NCBI GenBank assembly: GCA_947260005.1
Contig: CAMYOL010000050.1
Coordinates: 1 to 38,226, forward strand
Length of the DNA: 38,226 bases
Direction of reading: 5' to 3'
Origin: an uncultured Ectothiorhodospiraceae bacterium
GTDB taxonomy: Bacteria > Pseudomonadota > Gammaproteobacteria > UBA6429 > Thiohalophilaceae
The notes beneath the pieces were generated by a model. That model did no database searches and was not told the DNA's origin. It was given only the letters and a program-made list of their open reading frames with translations. The position numbers and the translations under genes are program-made. Positions 24,640 through 34,026 of the stretch are shown piece after piece (positions within the stretch are counted from its first letter, which is position 1; every line of letters starts with the position of its first letter).

Positions 24640-26820
24640 ATGAGTGAACGTTCAAACATTATCGATCTGCTCTGGCATAACAGTCTGGTAGGAAAGTTTG
24701 TCACCCTGGCGATGGTGGTTGCTTTTTTGATCATGGGCACCAATGCGTTTATTAATTATCAGTCCCAAAAAGATACCAGTCTTGCCAACATCATTAGTCA
24801 AAGTGAGATGTTAGGTAGCTTTATTGTCAGTATAACGCCTGAAGCGATACTTTCTTATGATTACGATGCGCTGGATAATTATATGGAGGAAATTAACAAG
24901 GGTGAAGATATAGTTTATGCCATCATCTTAACTCCGGAAGGTCGCCCGCTAACTTCTTACGTAGATAGGCGAAATAGTTTTATTGTTGAGAAGATGCGCA
25001 ATACAAAAAAATTGAAATTAGAAAAGTTGATAGATGATCTGAATAAAAATAAATTTATTATTCAACAAAGCTTCCCAATATTTTTTCAGAATAACTTATT
25101 AGGTGATTTCAAAGTTGGGATAAGCAAATCACGAATTGAAAAAGACTTAAAAAATAAATTAATTAATCAAATTATTGTGAGTTTGATCTTAACTGTTTTA
25201 CTGGGGATAGGGATCTTTATTGTATTCCGTCTTTACACCATGAAACCAATCCTGCAATTAATTCAGGGTGCGCAACGGATTGCCGGAGGGACTCTGGATA
25301 AAAAGGTCAAAATAAAAAGTAATGATGAGTTAGGACGTTTAGGTGAAGTCTTTAATCAGATGATGGATAAACTCAGGACCAGTATTGAAGATAAGGATGA
25401 AGCATTAGTCACCGTTAAGGAATTAAATTTATATCTGGAAGAAAGAGTTATTGACCGCACTAAAGAATTAAAAGGTGTAAACGAGCAACTCGAGAAACTG
25501 GCAATGAATGACTCGCTCACTGGATTGCCTAATCGTTTTTGTATCCAGAATCGTCTTAATAACCTATTTATCGAGGCGAAAAGAGATAATTCAGTTTTTA
25601 CCGTTGTTATGATGGATTTAGATCGCTTTAAAGATATTAATGATACGTTAGGGCACGACTGCGGAGATCAATTATTAATCGAAGTTGGCTTACGTTTAAA
25701 AGATATCTTACGGCCTTCTGACTTTCTAGGTCGTCTCGGTGGTGATGAATTTGCAATATTACTTACAGAAACGGATGAAAATAATGCCAAGACGGTTGCA
25801 CAAAAAATTCAATCTGCACTGGAGCCATCATTTTATTTGTCGGAAATGGCTTTTTCAATCGCAGCGAGTATCGGAATTGCAACCTATCCTCAACATGGCA
25901 GCACGACCTCAACAATTTTAAAATCGGCAGACGTGGCCATGTATTATGCAAAGCAAAATAAACTCGAATATTGCATATATAATCCGGGTGCCGATCGAAA
26001 TACACCGGACAGATTAAGTTTGATGGGTGAATTGCGCCAGGCGATTCACGAAGATCAATTAGAATTATTTTATCAGCCTGAAGTTGATCTAAGCTCGCGA
26101 CGGATCATTGGTGTTGAAGCCCTGGTACGTTGGAACCATCCTGAGCGCGGGTTTATTCCCCCGGATGATTTTATACCGATGGCAGAGCAATCTGGCCTTA
26201 TTCGTCCGTTAACGTATTGGGTTTTAAATTCTGCAATTAGGCAGCGTGAAAAATGGCATGACATGGGAATTGATATCCTTATTTCTATTAACATTTCAAT
26301 GCATAATTTAAACGATACTGAATTTGCACCACAACTGGAGATGTTATTACAGAATACCGATGTGCCAGTAGAATATTTTGAGTTTGAAGTCACGGAAAGC
26401 TCAATTATGGATAATCCTGATCATGTCGTTGAGGTCATGGACAAATTAAATACTTTGAATGTCAGTTTTGCAGTAGATGATTTCGGTACCGGTTACTCTT
26501 CGTTAAGTTTGCTGAAGAAACTTCCTGTGCATAAACTCAAGATTGATAAGTCGTTCATCATGGAAATGGAAACCGATTCAGATGATGAGGCAATCGTTCA
26601 CTCGGTTATTGATATGGCACATATCCTGGGTTTAAATGTCATTGCAGAAGGTGTAGAAAACGAGAAAGTGATTCAGTTACTAACCTCTTTAGGTTGTGAT
26701 TTGGTTCAGGGGTATCACATAAGCCGGCCATTACCTGCAAAATTAATCACCCCGATGCTGGAGCATGGATCCTGGGATGCGGATAATGGGCATTCTGGTG
26801 CAGTGCATAACTTGCGATGA
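24640..26820 (+). CDS. membrane GGDEF-EAL protein with HAMP domain
   Basis: 726 residues from ATG 24640 (a TTG two codons earlier is possible; no strong ribosome-binding site for either). TM1 about 20-38, a periplasmic sensor of about 135 residues, TM2 about 176-196, HAMP (200-255), a coiled linker, GGDEF (288-450) and EAL (460-715). The GGDEF motif is intact (RLGGDEF), with the RxxD inhibition site RPSD five residues before it. The EAL domain has EALVRW, EVTESS, DDFGTGYSSL, KIDKSFI and AEGVE, all needed for c-di-GMP hydrolysis. Either activity may dominate. Its transcription is independent of the citrate synthase by spacing. Confidence 0.93.
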   Translation: MSERSNIIDLLWHNSLVGKFVTLAMVVAFLIMGTNAFINYQSQKDTSLANIISQSEMLGSFIVSITPEAILSYDYDALDNYMEEINKGEDIVYAIILTPEGRPLTSYVDRRNSFIVEKMRNTKKLKLEKLIDDLNKNKFIIQQSFPIFFQNNLLGDFKVGISKSRIEKDLKNKLINQIIVSLILTVLLGIGIFIVFRLYTMKPILQLIQGAQRIAGGTLDKKVKIKSNDELGRLGEVFNQMMDKLRTSIEDKDEALVTVKELNLYLEERVIDRTKELKGVNEQLEKLAMNDSLTGLPNRFCIQNRLNNLFIEAKRDNSVFTVVMMDLDRFKDINDTLGHDCGDQLLIEVGLRLKDILRPSDFLGRLGGDEFAILLTETDENNAKTVAQKIQSALEPSFYLSEMAFSIAASIGIATYPQHGSTTSTILKSADVAMYYAKQNKLEYCIYNPGADRNTPDRLSLMGELRQAIHEDQLELFYQPEVDLSSRRIIGVEALVRWNHPERGFIPPDDFIPMAEQSGLIRPLTYWVLNSAIRQREKWHDMGIDILISINISMHNLNDTEFAPQLEMLLQNTDVPVEYFEFEVTESSIMDNPDHVVEVMDKLNTLNVSFAVDDFGTGYSSLSLLKKLPVHKLKIDKSFIMEMETDSDDEAIVHSVIDMAHILGLNVIAEGVENEKVIQLLTSLGCDLVQGYHISRPLPAKLITPMLEHGSWDADNGHSGAVHNLR

Positions 26821-26827
26821 GAATTAG

Positions 26828-27937
26828 CTAGCTGCTTTTATAAATGGCGCCTAGTAGTACTGCTTTCGAAGCCCCTGTCACACTGGCGATATTGCCTGCA
26901 TTTTCTGCTAAGCGTTGTTGTGCCAGCCAGGCAAAGGCGCTGGCTTCAACCCAATCCGGGTGTAGCCCTAGATTTTCAGTGCTGGCCAATTCGATTGGGC
27001 CAAGTTGTTTCGTTAATAAATCGATTAGATATTTATTATGAACGCCGCCTCCACAGACAAAGACCTGTTGAGTGGAGGGCGCAAAGTTGACAATCGCTTT
27101 TGCGATAGACTGGGCTGATAAATGAGCCAGGGTTGTTTGTACATCTTGTGGCTTTTGGGTTTTGAGTTCAAACTTTTGCTCTAACCACGATAAATTAAAA
27201 TATTCACGTCCCGTGCTTTTTGGTGGCGGCTTTGAAAAGTAATCATCGTCGAGTAATTTTTGTAGCAGTGGTTCCAGACATTGCCCCTTCGCGGCCCATT
27301 GACCACCATCATCGAAACTACTGTGCTGATGACGTTGGTTCCACTCATTTAATAGTGTATTGCCCGGGCCGGTATCAAAACCAGTGACTGCTTCAGCTTT
27401 TTTCATCGGCAAGATGGTCAGGTTTGCGATTCCTCCAATATTTAATATGGCTCTGTTTTTATTTTCGGCATGAAATTGTGAGCGGTGGAAAGCCGGAACC
27501 AGTGGGGCACCTTGTCCTGCTACCGCCATGTCCATTCGACGGAAGTCGGCAACCACCGGTATTTGAGTCCGTGCGGCTAAAAAATTTGGATCACCAATCT
27601 GAATGGAGTTGGCTATCTCTGTCTTTGGTTCATGGTGGATGGTTTGACCATGGTAGCCAATGGCGCTGATAGAATTCTTATTCACGTTACTGGATTGCAA
27701 TAATTTGTTGACCGCCAGTGCGTTGAGTACGGCCAATGAATGATCCAGTGCAGAGAGGGCTGAAAGTGATGTCGTCTGCTCGCTGACCAGTTTATCTAGT
27801 TGAGTCTTAATTTCCTCAGGATAAGGCTGGTAACACGTGTCGAGTAGTTCAAATTGTTGGGGAGATAAATTAACCAGACAGGCATCAATGCCATCGTTAC
27901 TGGTACCCGACATTAATCCTATATAGAGTTCGTCCAT
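26828..27937 (-). CDS. anmK: anhydro-N-acetylmuramic acid kinase
   Basis: 369 residues, cytoplasmic. It phosphorylates 1,6-anhydro-N-acetylmuramic acid released during peptidoglycan recycling. The N-terminal ATP-binding motif GLMSGTSNDGIDACLV is diagnostic. GYHGQTIHH, VADFRRMDMAVAGQGAPLVPAFH and NIGGIANLTIL are further AnmK motifs. An in-frame TGA just upstream fixes the ATG. No Shine-Dalgarno sequence is visible; the bases before the start are four 11-bp repeats. It converges with the GGDEF-EAL gene (seven-base gap) and follows the M23 peptidase gene, as in Pseudomonas. Confidence 0.96.
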   Translation of the reverse strand: MDELYIGLMSGTSNDGIDACLVNLSPQQFELLDTCYQPYPEEIKTQLDKLVSEQTTSLSALSALDHSLAVLNALAVNKLLQSSNVNKNSISAIGYHGQTIHHEPKTEIANSIQIGDPNFLAARTQIPVVADFRRMDMAVAGQGAPLVPAFHRSQFHAENKNRAILNIGGIANLTILPMKKAEAVTGFDTGPGNTLLNEWNQRHQHSSFDDGGQWAAKGQCLEPLLQKLLDDDYFSKPPPKSTGREYFNLSWLEQKFELKTQKPQDVQTTLAHLSAQSIAKAIVNFAPSTQQVFVCGGGVHNKYLIDLLTKQLGPIELASTENLGLHPDWVEASAFAWLAQQRLAENAGNIASVTGASKAVLLGAIYKSS

Positions 27938-27981
27938 GGCAATTCAGGGGCAATTCAGCGGCAATTCAGCGGCAATTCAGG
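27938..27981. repeat. four tandem 11-bp repeats abutting the anmK start
   Basis: Unit GGCAATTCAG followed by G or C, four copies with no gap (GG-GC-GC-GG pattern in the last base). They lie directly against the anmK start codon and eight bases from the stop of the M23 peptidase gene. On the mRNA they read CTGAATTGCC repeats and occupy the place of the ribosome-binding site. Confidence 0.9.
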
Positions 27982-27988
27982 AGTAATA

Positions 27989-29371
27989 TTATTGAGAGTT
28001 AAAGGCAACGTTGGTTTCTTTATACATATTGATTTTGTCGATCATTGATTGTGCGTGGATGACAAAATCCTCTTTATATTTTTTATTGATCGGTTTGGCA
28101 TGTGGTAGTCGAATCGTAAGCGGATTCCGATGGGCGCCATTTACGCGAAATTCATAATGTAAGTGCGGTCCAGTTGCACGGCCTGAGCTGCCAACGTAGC
28201 CGATGGTTTGACCTTGTTTTACCCGTTTACCAACATGTATACCGCGTTTGTAAGATGACATGTGCGCGTATAAAGTACTGTAACGCCCTCCATGTTTTAT
28301 GATCACCGTGCGACCATAGCCACCTTTGCGACCTTTATGCACGATCTTGCCATCACCTGAAGATTTGATCGGGGTGCCACGAGGTGCGGCGTAATCAACG
28401 CCTTTATGCATTCTGATTCGATTCAGTACCGGGTGCTTACGTTTTCCGAAGCGTGAACTGATACGTCTGAAATCTACTGGAGTACGTAGGAAAGCCTTGC
28501 GCATGGATAAACCATCTGGAGAATAATAGTCACTGCGGTTTTCTTCATCGGTATATCGAATGGCTTTGTAAATGTTTCCCTGATTTACAAATTCGGCTGC
28601 CAGGATGGGTCCATCGTTTAGTTTGCTACCATCAAGATAATGCTCTTCGTAAATAACGGTAAATTGATCACCTTGTCGAATGTCCAATGCAAAATCGACG
28701 TCCCAGCCAAAGATATGAGCGAGTTCCATCGTTAAACTGTCAGACAGGCCTGCTTTACGACCCGCCTCAAATAATGAACTTGTTATTTTTGCGGCGGCAT
28801 GATGGGTTCTAATTTCCACGTCTTTGTGTCGAAATTCAGTAGTAAAGCCGTCGCCCACACGTTGGATGGAAAGGGTTTCGAGTTTGCTAATGTCATATTC
28901 TAGTGTTTGTACAACACGCTCTTGATCAATCTTGATGCGAAAGTGTTGGCCGGGCTGCACATTACGTAATCGTTTGGTGGCTTTTCCCTGACTCATGATT
29001 TGATGCAGGTCACTTGCGGCCAGATCGTGACGGTGAAAAATAGCCGCCAATGAATCACCTTTTTTTACTTTTGCAGTCAACCAGCTTTCACTGTCGTCTT
29101 GTTGCTGTTCTGTAGCATGTTCGATCTCAGATTGTTGCGAGGGTGGGATATCGATCGAGAGTAAAATGCGGTTGGCTGGGTTACTGCTCACCGTTTCAAC
29201 GTGCTTTTTCGCCCGGGCGTCCAACGAGGCAAAAGTAAAAATAATGGCGCTGACAACCGTAACCGTGCCGACCATGAGCAAATGACGAGCTCTAAGACGC
29301 TTTCGTCTGGGGTTGGCATCAGAGTGCACAATGTTCTTATAATCTTTGTTTAAGAATGATTTGTAATTCAC
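27989..29371 (-). CDS. mepM: M23 family murein endopeptidase (MepM-like, OapA/LysM N-terminus)
   Basis: 460 residues. N-terminal cytoplasmic tail, one membrane anchor (LLMVGTVTVVSAIIFTFASL, about 31-50), a LysM-like/OapA domain (about 97-150) and a C-terminal M23 (LytM) peptidase. Zinc ligands are His322 and Asp326 in RMHKGVDYAAP, plus His405 of HLH; His370 and His403 complete the site. MepM-type enzymes cut D-Ala–mDAP crosslinks so that new murein strands can be inserted. It is transcribed with anmK (51-base gap, repeats between) and divergent from tyrS. Confidence 0.93.
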   Translation of the reverse strand: MNYKSFLNKDYKNIVHSDANPRRKRLRARHLLMVGTVTVVSAIIFTFASLDARAKKHVETVSSNPANRILLSIDIPPSQQSEIEHATEQQQDDSESWLTAKVKKGDSLAAIFHRHDLAASDLHQIMSQGKATKRLRNVQPGQHFRIKIDQERVVQTLEYDISKLETLSIQRVGDGFTTEFRHKDVEIRTHHAAAKITSSLFEAGRKAGLSDSLTMELAHIFGWDVDFALDIRQGDQFTVIYEEHYLDGSKLNDGPILAAEFVNQGNIYKAIRYTDEENRSDYYSPDGLSMRKAFLRTPVDFRRISSRFGKRKHPVLNRIRMHKGVDYAAPRGTPIKSSGDGKIVHKGRKGGYGRTVIIKHGGRYSTLYAHMSSYKRGIHVGKRVKQGQTIGYVGSSGRATGPHLHYEFRVNGAHRNPLTIRLPHAKPINKKYKEDFVIHAQSMIDKINMYKETNVAFNSQ

Positions 29372-29548
29372 GGAAAAACCTAGCTTTTTATCTTTAATTT
29401 AAAGATACCTTGAAACACTGTTTCGGTCAAACTTCGGTCATCTTTAATGGGTTTTCTTGAGTGTATCTAATAAGCATTATGATTAGTACAGTTTATTGAA
29501 AATGAGGCGGCTGTGATACTCTACGCGCCTTTCAGAACGAGTGATAAC

Positions 29549-30745
29549 ATGAATAATATTGAAGAAAATTTGACCACTATCAAGCGTGGCTGTGATGAAC
29601 TACTGCTGGAAAGCGAGTTGATCGAAAAACTTAAAAAAGGCAAACCACTGAGAATCAAGGCGGGCTTTGATCCCACCGCGCCTGATTTACACCTTGGTCA
29701 TACAGTGCTAATTAATAAGTTGCGTCAGTTTCAAGACCTTGGCCATGAAGTCCTGTTTCTGATTGGAGATTTTACCGGGATGATTGGTGACCCAACTGGA
29801 AAGAGTGCGACTCGTCCGCCCTTAACCCGGGACGATGTCATAGAGAACGCCCGCACCTATGAACAACAAATTTTTAAAATACTGGATCCGGAAAAAACAC
29901 TGGTCATGTTTAATTCTAGCTGGATGAACGAAATGGATGTTTCGGGTTTAATTCAGCTGGCGGCTAAACATACTGTTGCGCGAATGCTGGAACGTGACGA
30001 TTTTGATAAACGCTACAAATCAGGACAGCCGATCGCTATCCATGAATTTTTATACCCGCTGATTCAGGGGTATGACTCGGTCGCTATGAAAGCGGATGTT
30101 GAACTGGGTGGTACCGATCAAAAATTTAATTTACTGGTCGGACGTGAATTACAAAAGCATTACGGTCAGGACCCGCAGATAGTTTTAACCATGCCTATCC
30201 TGGAAGGTTTAGATGGCGTGCAAAAAATGTCAAAATCGTTAAATAACTATATTGGTATTGATGAGGCACCGATTGAAATGTTCGGAAAGATCATGTCTGT
30301 CTCAGATGATTTAATGTGGCGTTATTTTGAGTTATTGAGCTTTAAACCGGTTGCAGGTATTGAAAATTTTAGACATGAGATCTCTTCGGGCAAAAACCCC
30401 AGGGATGTGAAATTTGAATTGGCGTTGGAAATTGTTGAGCGCTTTCACTCAACATCTGATGCAGAAAAAGCGAAACGCGATTTTCTCGATCGAGCGAAAG
30501 GAAACGTTCCCGATGATATTCCAGAATTAAGCATTAAAGCCTCAGATGGAGAAATGATGCTGGCGAACCTACTGAAAGAAGCTAACCTGGTAAAAAGCAC
30601 CTCGGAAGCCCGGAAAATGATTCAACAAGGTGCAGTTAAAATGGATGGTGAGAAGGTATCTGATCCCAAGCTGGTTCTTAAAACCGGGACCCAACATATC
30701 TACCAGGTTGGCAAGCGTCGTTTTGCAAATATCACCCTAAATTAA
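29549..30745 (+). CDS. tyrS: tyrosyl-tRNA synthetase (TyrZ-like)
   Basis: 398 residues. Charges tRNA-Tyr. HIGH motif as HLGH (48-51), KMSKS at 225-229, tyrosine-binding [13 protein letters not shown] and [14 protein letters not shown] motifs, and a C-terminal S4 RNA-binding domain (about 332-398). Start at ATG 29549 chosen by the usual N-terminus of this subtype (…[12 protein letters not shown]). A GTG at 29513 with GAGG upstream would add 12 residues. It is the Pseudomonas TyrZ-like form, which in that genus also stands just before an rRNA operon. Confidence 0.96.
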   Translation: MNNIEENLTTIKRGCDELLLESELIEKLKKGKPLRIKAGFDPTAPDLHLGHTVLINKLRQFQDLGHEVLFLIGDFTGMIGDPTGKSATRPPLTRDDVIENARTYEQQIFKILDPEKTLVMFNSSWMNEMDVSGLIQLAAKHTVARMLERDDFDKRYKSGQPIAIHEFLYPLIQGYDSVAMKADVELGGTDQKFNLLVGRELQKHYGQDPQIVLTMPILEGLDGVQKMSKSLNNYIGIDEAPIEMFGKIMSVSDDLMWRYFELLSFKPVAGIENFRHEISSGKNPRDVKFELALEIVERFHSTSDAEKAKRDFLDRAKGNVPDDIPELSIKASDGEMMLANLLKEANLVKSTSEARKMIQQGAVKMDGEKVSDPKLVLKTGTQHIYQVGKRRFANITLN

Positions 30746-30795
30746 ATTTAGACTATTTCAAATTTAAAATCACCTGACTTATTTTGTTATATATT

Positions 30796-30824
30796 CGGTT
30801 TTAAAAGCGCCGCTTTTAGAACCG
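30796..30824. other. strong hairpin downstream of tyrS
   Basis: A 13-bp stem (CGGTTTTAAAAGC / GCTTTTAGAACCG, one G-U) with a GCC loop. It is likely the end of the tyrS transcript, but there is no T-run after it, so it may instead be a remnant palindromic repeat. Confidence 0.5.
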
Positions 30825-30917
30825 GGTTCGCATTCATAAAGACTTTTCATGAATTATCTCTATACTTAGTGGTGATTTGCGTGATAGCAAAGTTATATAC
30901 ATTGGGGGTTTGGACAA

Positions 30918-31691
30918 ATGCCAGGATTTCAAAATGGTGCAAATGTTATGTGTCATTTTATTCAAATTACGACCATTAGTTTGATCCTGTACCTCTGCGC
31001 CGGATTTGATCCAGGAATCACCCATGCACAGACTCTGGTTATAAATGATACCAACGGTCCTCCCTTTACTACGGTTGAGGGCGATGGTTTTCTCGATATT
31101 ATTGCGGGCAAGGCATTTAAAGAAGCGGGCTTGACTTTACAGCTAATTAAAACACCTCCCGAACGAGCGCTGCGAAATGCTAATGCAGGTATTGATGATG
31201 GCGAGTTAACTCGTATTAAAGGCATCAATAAAACGTATACTAATCTGGTTCGAGTGCCGGAAAAATTAATTGAGTGGAAGTTTGTGGCCCTGACGCGAAA
31301 ACCCGGTATCACGGTTCGGAATTGGGGTGACCTGGAAAAATACTCAATTGGTTTTATACGAGGCTGGAAAATACTCGAGAACAACACTAAAGATCACAAA
31401 AATGTGAATATCGTCCGCAGCCCTGCAGAGCTATTTTCGATGTTAGATAAAAATCGAATTGATATTGCTTTGTATGCAAAATGGATGGGGCTTGAGATAG
31501 TCAGGAAAAAAAATATTCAGGGTATAAGGGTCATTGAACCCCCGCTTGCAATGCGTGAAATGTATGTTTATTTAAACAAAAAACATTCACGGCACATCAA
31601 TAATATTGCGAGCGCACTTAAAAAAATCAAAGAGAATGGTGAATATCAACGGTTATTCGACATAAAGGTAATACAACCATTTAATCAATAA
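30918..31691 (+). CDS. periplasmic solute-binding-like protein (SBP family 3 type)
   Basis: 257 residues. GGGGGT lies eight bases upstream of the ATG. A signal peptide precedes a predicted cleavage near THA-QT (37/38). The mature part has family-3 binding-protein features: TLVINDTNGPPFTTVEGDGFLDIIAG at the start, PPERAL, and a C-terminal KIKENGEYQRLFD helix. There is no ABC permease or ATPase nearby. Instead a histidine kinase gene follows 12 bases later, so the protein probably presents its ligand to the kinase rather than to a transporter. Confidence 0.82.
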   Translation: MPGFQNGANVMCHFIQITTISLILYLCAGFDPGITHAQTLVINDTNGPPFTTVEGDGFLDIIAGKAFKEAGLTLQLIKTPPERALRNANAGIDDGELTRIKGINKTYTNLVRVPEKLIEWKFVALTRKPGITVRNWGDLEKYSIGFIRGWKILENNTKDHKNVNIVRSPAELFSMLDKNRIDIALYAKWMGLEIVRKKNIQGIRVIEPPLAMREMYVYLNKKHSRHINNIASALKKIKENGEYQRLFDIKVIQPFNQ

Positions 31692-31703
31692 GTTGATAAC
31701 TCT

Positions 31704-34025
31704 ATGCATAAACATCCCAAACCAACAAGAAGGATTGCACGTAAGTTAATTTTTTATTTAGTATCAGCAAGTGCGCTGATTACTCTTTTTATTACTTTTT
31801 TCCAACTTTATCTGGACTACAATCGAGATATCACGTCTATTGATAATCGTTTTCAACAAATTCAAAAAGTTAATCTGGATTTGATTTCTCATGCGCTTTG
31901 GGAAACGGATAATCATGAACTAAATTTACAACTTCAAGGCATGATTCAGATGCCAGATATGCAGTACCTGGCGATTAGTGAAAACGGTAAAGTGATGGTT
32001 GCTGTTGGGGGAAAAAAATCAACAAATATAATTTCTAAATCTTACCCACTATTATATAAGCATCGTGGGGTTACCCAAAAAATCGGAAGCCTGGAAGTAG
32101 TGGCGACTTTAGACGATGTTTATCAACGATTAATCGACAAGGTATGGATTATTCTAATTTCTAATGCAATTAAGACCTTTATTGTCGCCGGTTTTTTACT
32201 TTTTATCTTTCAGCGGTTGGTTACCCGACATATAAATGATCTTGCCCAACAGGTCGCTGCTGCCGATGTTGATAATTTATCTTCTCCGCTTATATTAAAG
32301 CGAGGTAGAACCAGATCAGATCGTCATGATGAATTTGATATCTTGATTAATGCTTTCGAAGTTATGCGTCATAAAATTTCTGAATCAGTTGCCCGAATTC
32401 AACGGCGCGAAGAAAACTTACGCCTATATGAAATGATTATGGCTACGACCACGGATTTAATGTCTTACGTAGATTTAGATTACAGTTATCGAGCAGTAAA
32501 TGAAGCGTACCTGAAATTTTATAATAAATCGCGTGAAGAAATTATAGGAAAACATATTAGCTTGTTGTTAAGTGAATCATATTTTGAACAACAGGTAAAA
32601 CCGAATCTGGATAAGACATTTTCTGGGCGACATATATCATACATTTCAAAAATTTTTAAGCTTAATGGAACCGATATCGACATTGAGGTGAATTTATATC
32701 CTTATTATGGTGATAAGGTTTCTGTTCAGGGGGCAGTTGTGAACGTGCGTGATATCACGCAAAGATTACAGGCCGAGAAGGATAAATTGCGAAACGTGCA
32801 AGTATATCAAGCACTCGCGCAGCATGGTTCAATGCGTTTTAGTCAATTCTTACTGAGCAGTTTAAATTTACTACAAGATGTATTCCAGGCAAGGATCGCC
32901 TTTGTTGGTCGTTTGGTAGCGGATACTACTAGTATTAAAACTGAATGCATGCTCGACAGAACGACGGTGATGGCGACACTCGAATATGAAATAAAGGGCA
33001 CCCCGTGTGAAACAGTGCAAGAGAAACGTCAATGTCTTGTCTATGAGGCAGCGACCAGTCAATACCCTGAGGATCCATTTCTTGCTGAGTCTAAAATCGA
33101 AGCCTATTTTGGTGTGCCCTTAATTGACACCAACAATAACATGATGGGTATCCTTGCCGTTATGGACACAAAACCTCACGAGAAAGAGGAATGGCATACT
33201 GATACCCTAAATGTGTTTGCAGCACGCATTGCAATAGAGATGGAACGCGCTGATGCGTTGGAGAAACTTGAAAATTATAATGAAGAGCTTGAAAAGCAGG
33301 TTTACACACGAACGATTGATCTTCAGGAATCTGTAAACGAGCTCGAGTCATTTAGTTATTCAGTTTCTCATGATCTGCGAACGCCATTACGGGCCATTAA
33401 TGGCTATTCACAAATCTTAATGGAAGATAACTTGAAGGATCTGGATGAAGCCGGTGCTGGCCACTTACAAAAAATTCATGCTGCGAGTATGAGGATGGGA
33501 GAATTAATCGATAGTTTATTAAAACTATCGCGCATCACTCGCCAAACATTAGAGCTCTCAAATATTAATTTAAGCAAGGTAGCAAGAGAACAATTAGACC
33601 AACATTCTCAAGATGAAATGACAAGAGTAATAATAAATATTGAAGATGATATTCATTGCTATTGCGATTTGGGGCTAATAAAAGTTGCTTTGGGCAATTT
33701 ATTGGATAATGCGATTAAATATTCAGCAAAGGAATATAAACCAGAAATAGAAGTAGGCTCACTTATTAAAGATGGTGAGATGGTTTATTTTATCAGAGAT
33801 AACGGGATAGGATTTGATCATCGTTATGCACATAAATTATTTTCTCCTTTTCAACGTTTGCATGCTGATTCTGATTTCCAGGGGATGGGGATTGGTCTGG
33901 CTACCGTACAACGAATCTTTCATCGCCATGGTGGTAAGGTCTGGGCTGAATCGACACCGGGAGAAGGGGCGACGTTTTATTTTACAATTGGATCACACAA
34001 AAACTCGGCATCAGCAGTGGCCTAA
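31704..34025 (+). CDS. hybrid-architecture sensor histidine kinase (periplasmic sensor, PAS, GAF, HisKA, HATPase)
   Basis: 773 residues. TM1 about 15-35, a periplasmic sensor about 37-145 with the W-E-x-D pattern (ALWETDNHELNLQL) seen in Cache-like LapD-type sensors, TM2 about 147-168 and a HAMP-like linker. Then come PAS (243-355), GAF (about 372-518) and a coiled coil. HisKA of the bacteriophytochrome class has His556 in YSVSHDLRTPLRAINGY, and the HATPase has LLDNAIKYS, DNGIGFD and GMGIGLATV. All kinase motifs are intact. No Cys for a bilin is expected in this GAF. The gene follows the solute-binding-like gene and converges with the receiver gene at 34027. Confidence 0.93.
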   Translation: MHKHPKPTRRIARKLIFYLVSASALITLFITFFQLYLDYNRDITSIDNRFQQIQKVNLDLISHALWETDNHELNLQLQGMIQMPDMQYLAISENGKVMVAVGGKKSTNIISKSYPLLYKHRGVTQKIGSLEVVATLDDVYQRLIDKVWIILISNAIKTFIVAGFLLFIFQRLVTRHINDLAQQVAAADVDNLSSPLILKRGRTRSDRHDEFDILINAFEVMRHKISESVARIQRREENLRLYEMIMATTTDLMSYVDLDYSYRAVNEAYLKFYNKSREEIIGKHISLLLSESYFEQQVKPNLDKTFSGRHISYISKIFKLNGTDIDIEVNLYPYYGDKVSVQGAVVNVRDITQRLQAEKDKLRNVQVYQALAQHGSMRFSQFLLSSLNLLQDVFQARIAFVGRLVADTTSIKTECMLDRTTVMATLEYEIKGTPCETVQEKRQCLVYEAATSQYPEDPFLAESKIEAYFGVPLIDTNNNMMGILAVMDTKPHEKEEWHTDTLNVFAARIAIEMERADALEKLENYNEELEKQVYTRTIDLQESVNELESFSYSVSHDLRTPLRAINGYSQILMEDNLKDLDEAGAGHLQKIHAASMRMGELIDSLLKLSRITRQTLELSNINLSKVAREQLDQHSQDEMTRVIINIEDDIHCYCDLGLIKVALGNLLDNAIKYSAKEYKPEIEVGSLIKDGEMVYFIRDNGIGFDHRYAHKLFSPFQRLHADSDFQGMGIGLATVQRIFHRHGGKVWAESTPGEGATFYFTIGSHKNSASAVA

Positions 34026-34026
34026 C

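Noticed and set aside
27938-27981. Short direct repeats as a possible CRISPR array
   Set aside because: Units are only 11 bp with no spacers between them and no cas genes are present.
30796-30824. A rho-independent terminator for tyrS
   Set aside because: The stem is strong but no T-run follows on either strand, so I list it only as a hairpin.
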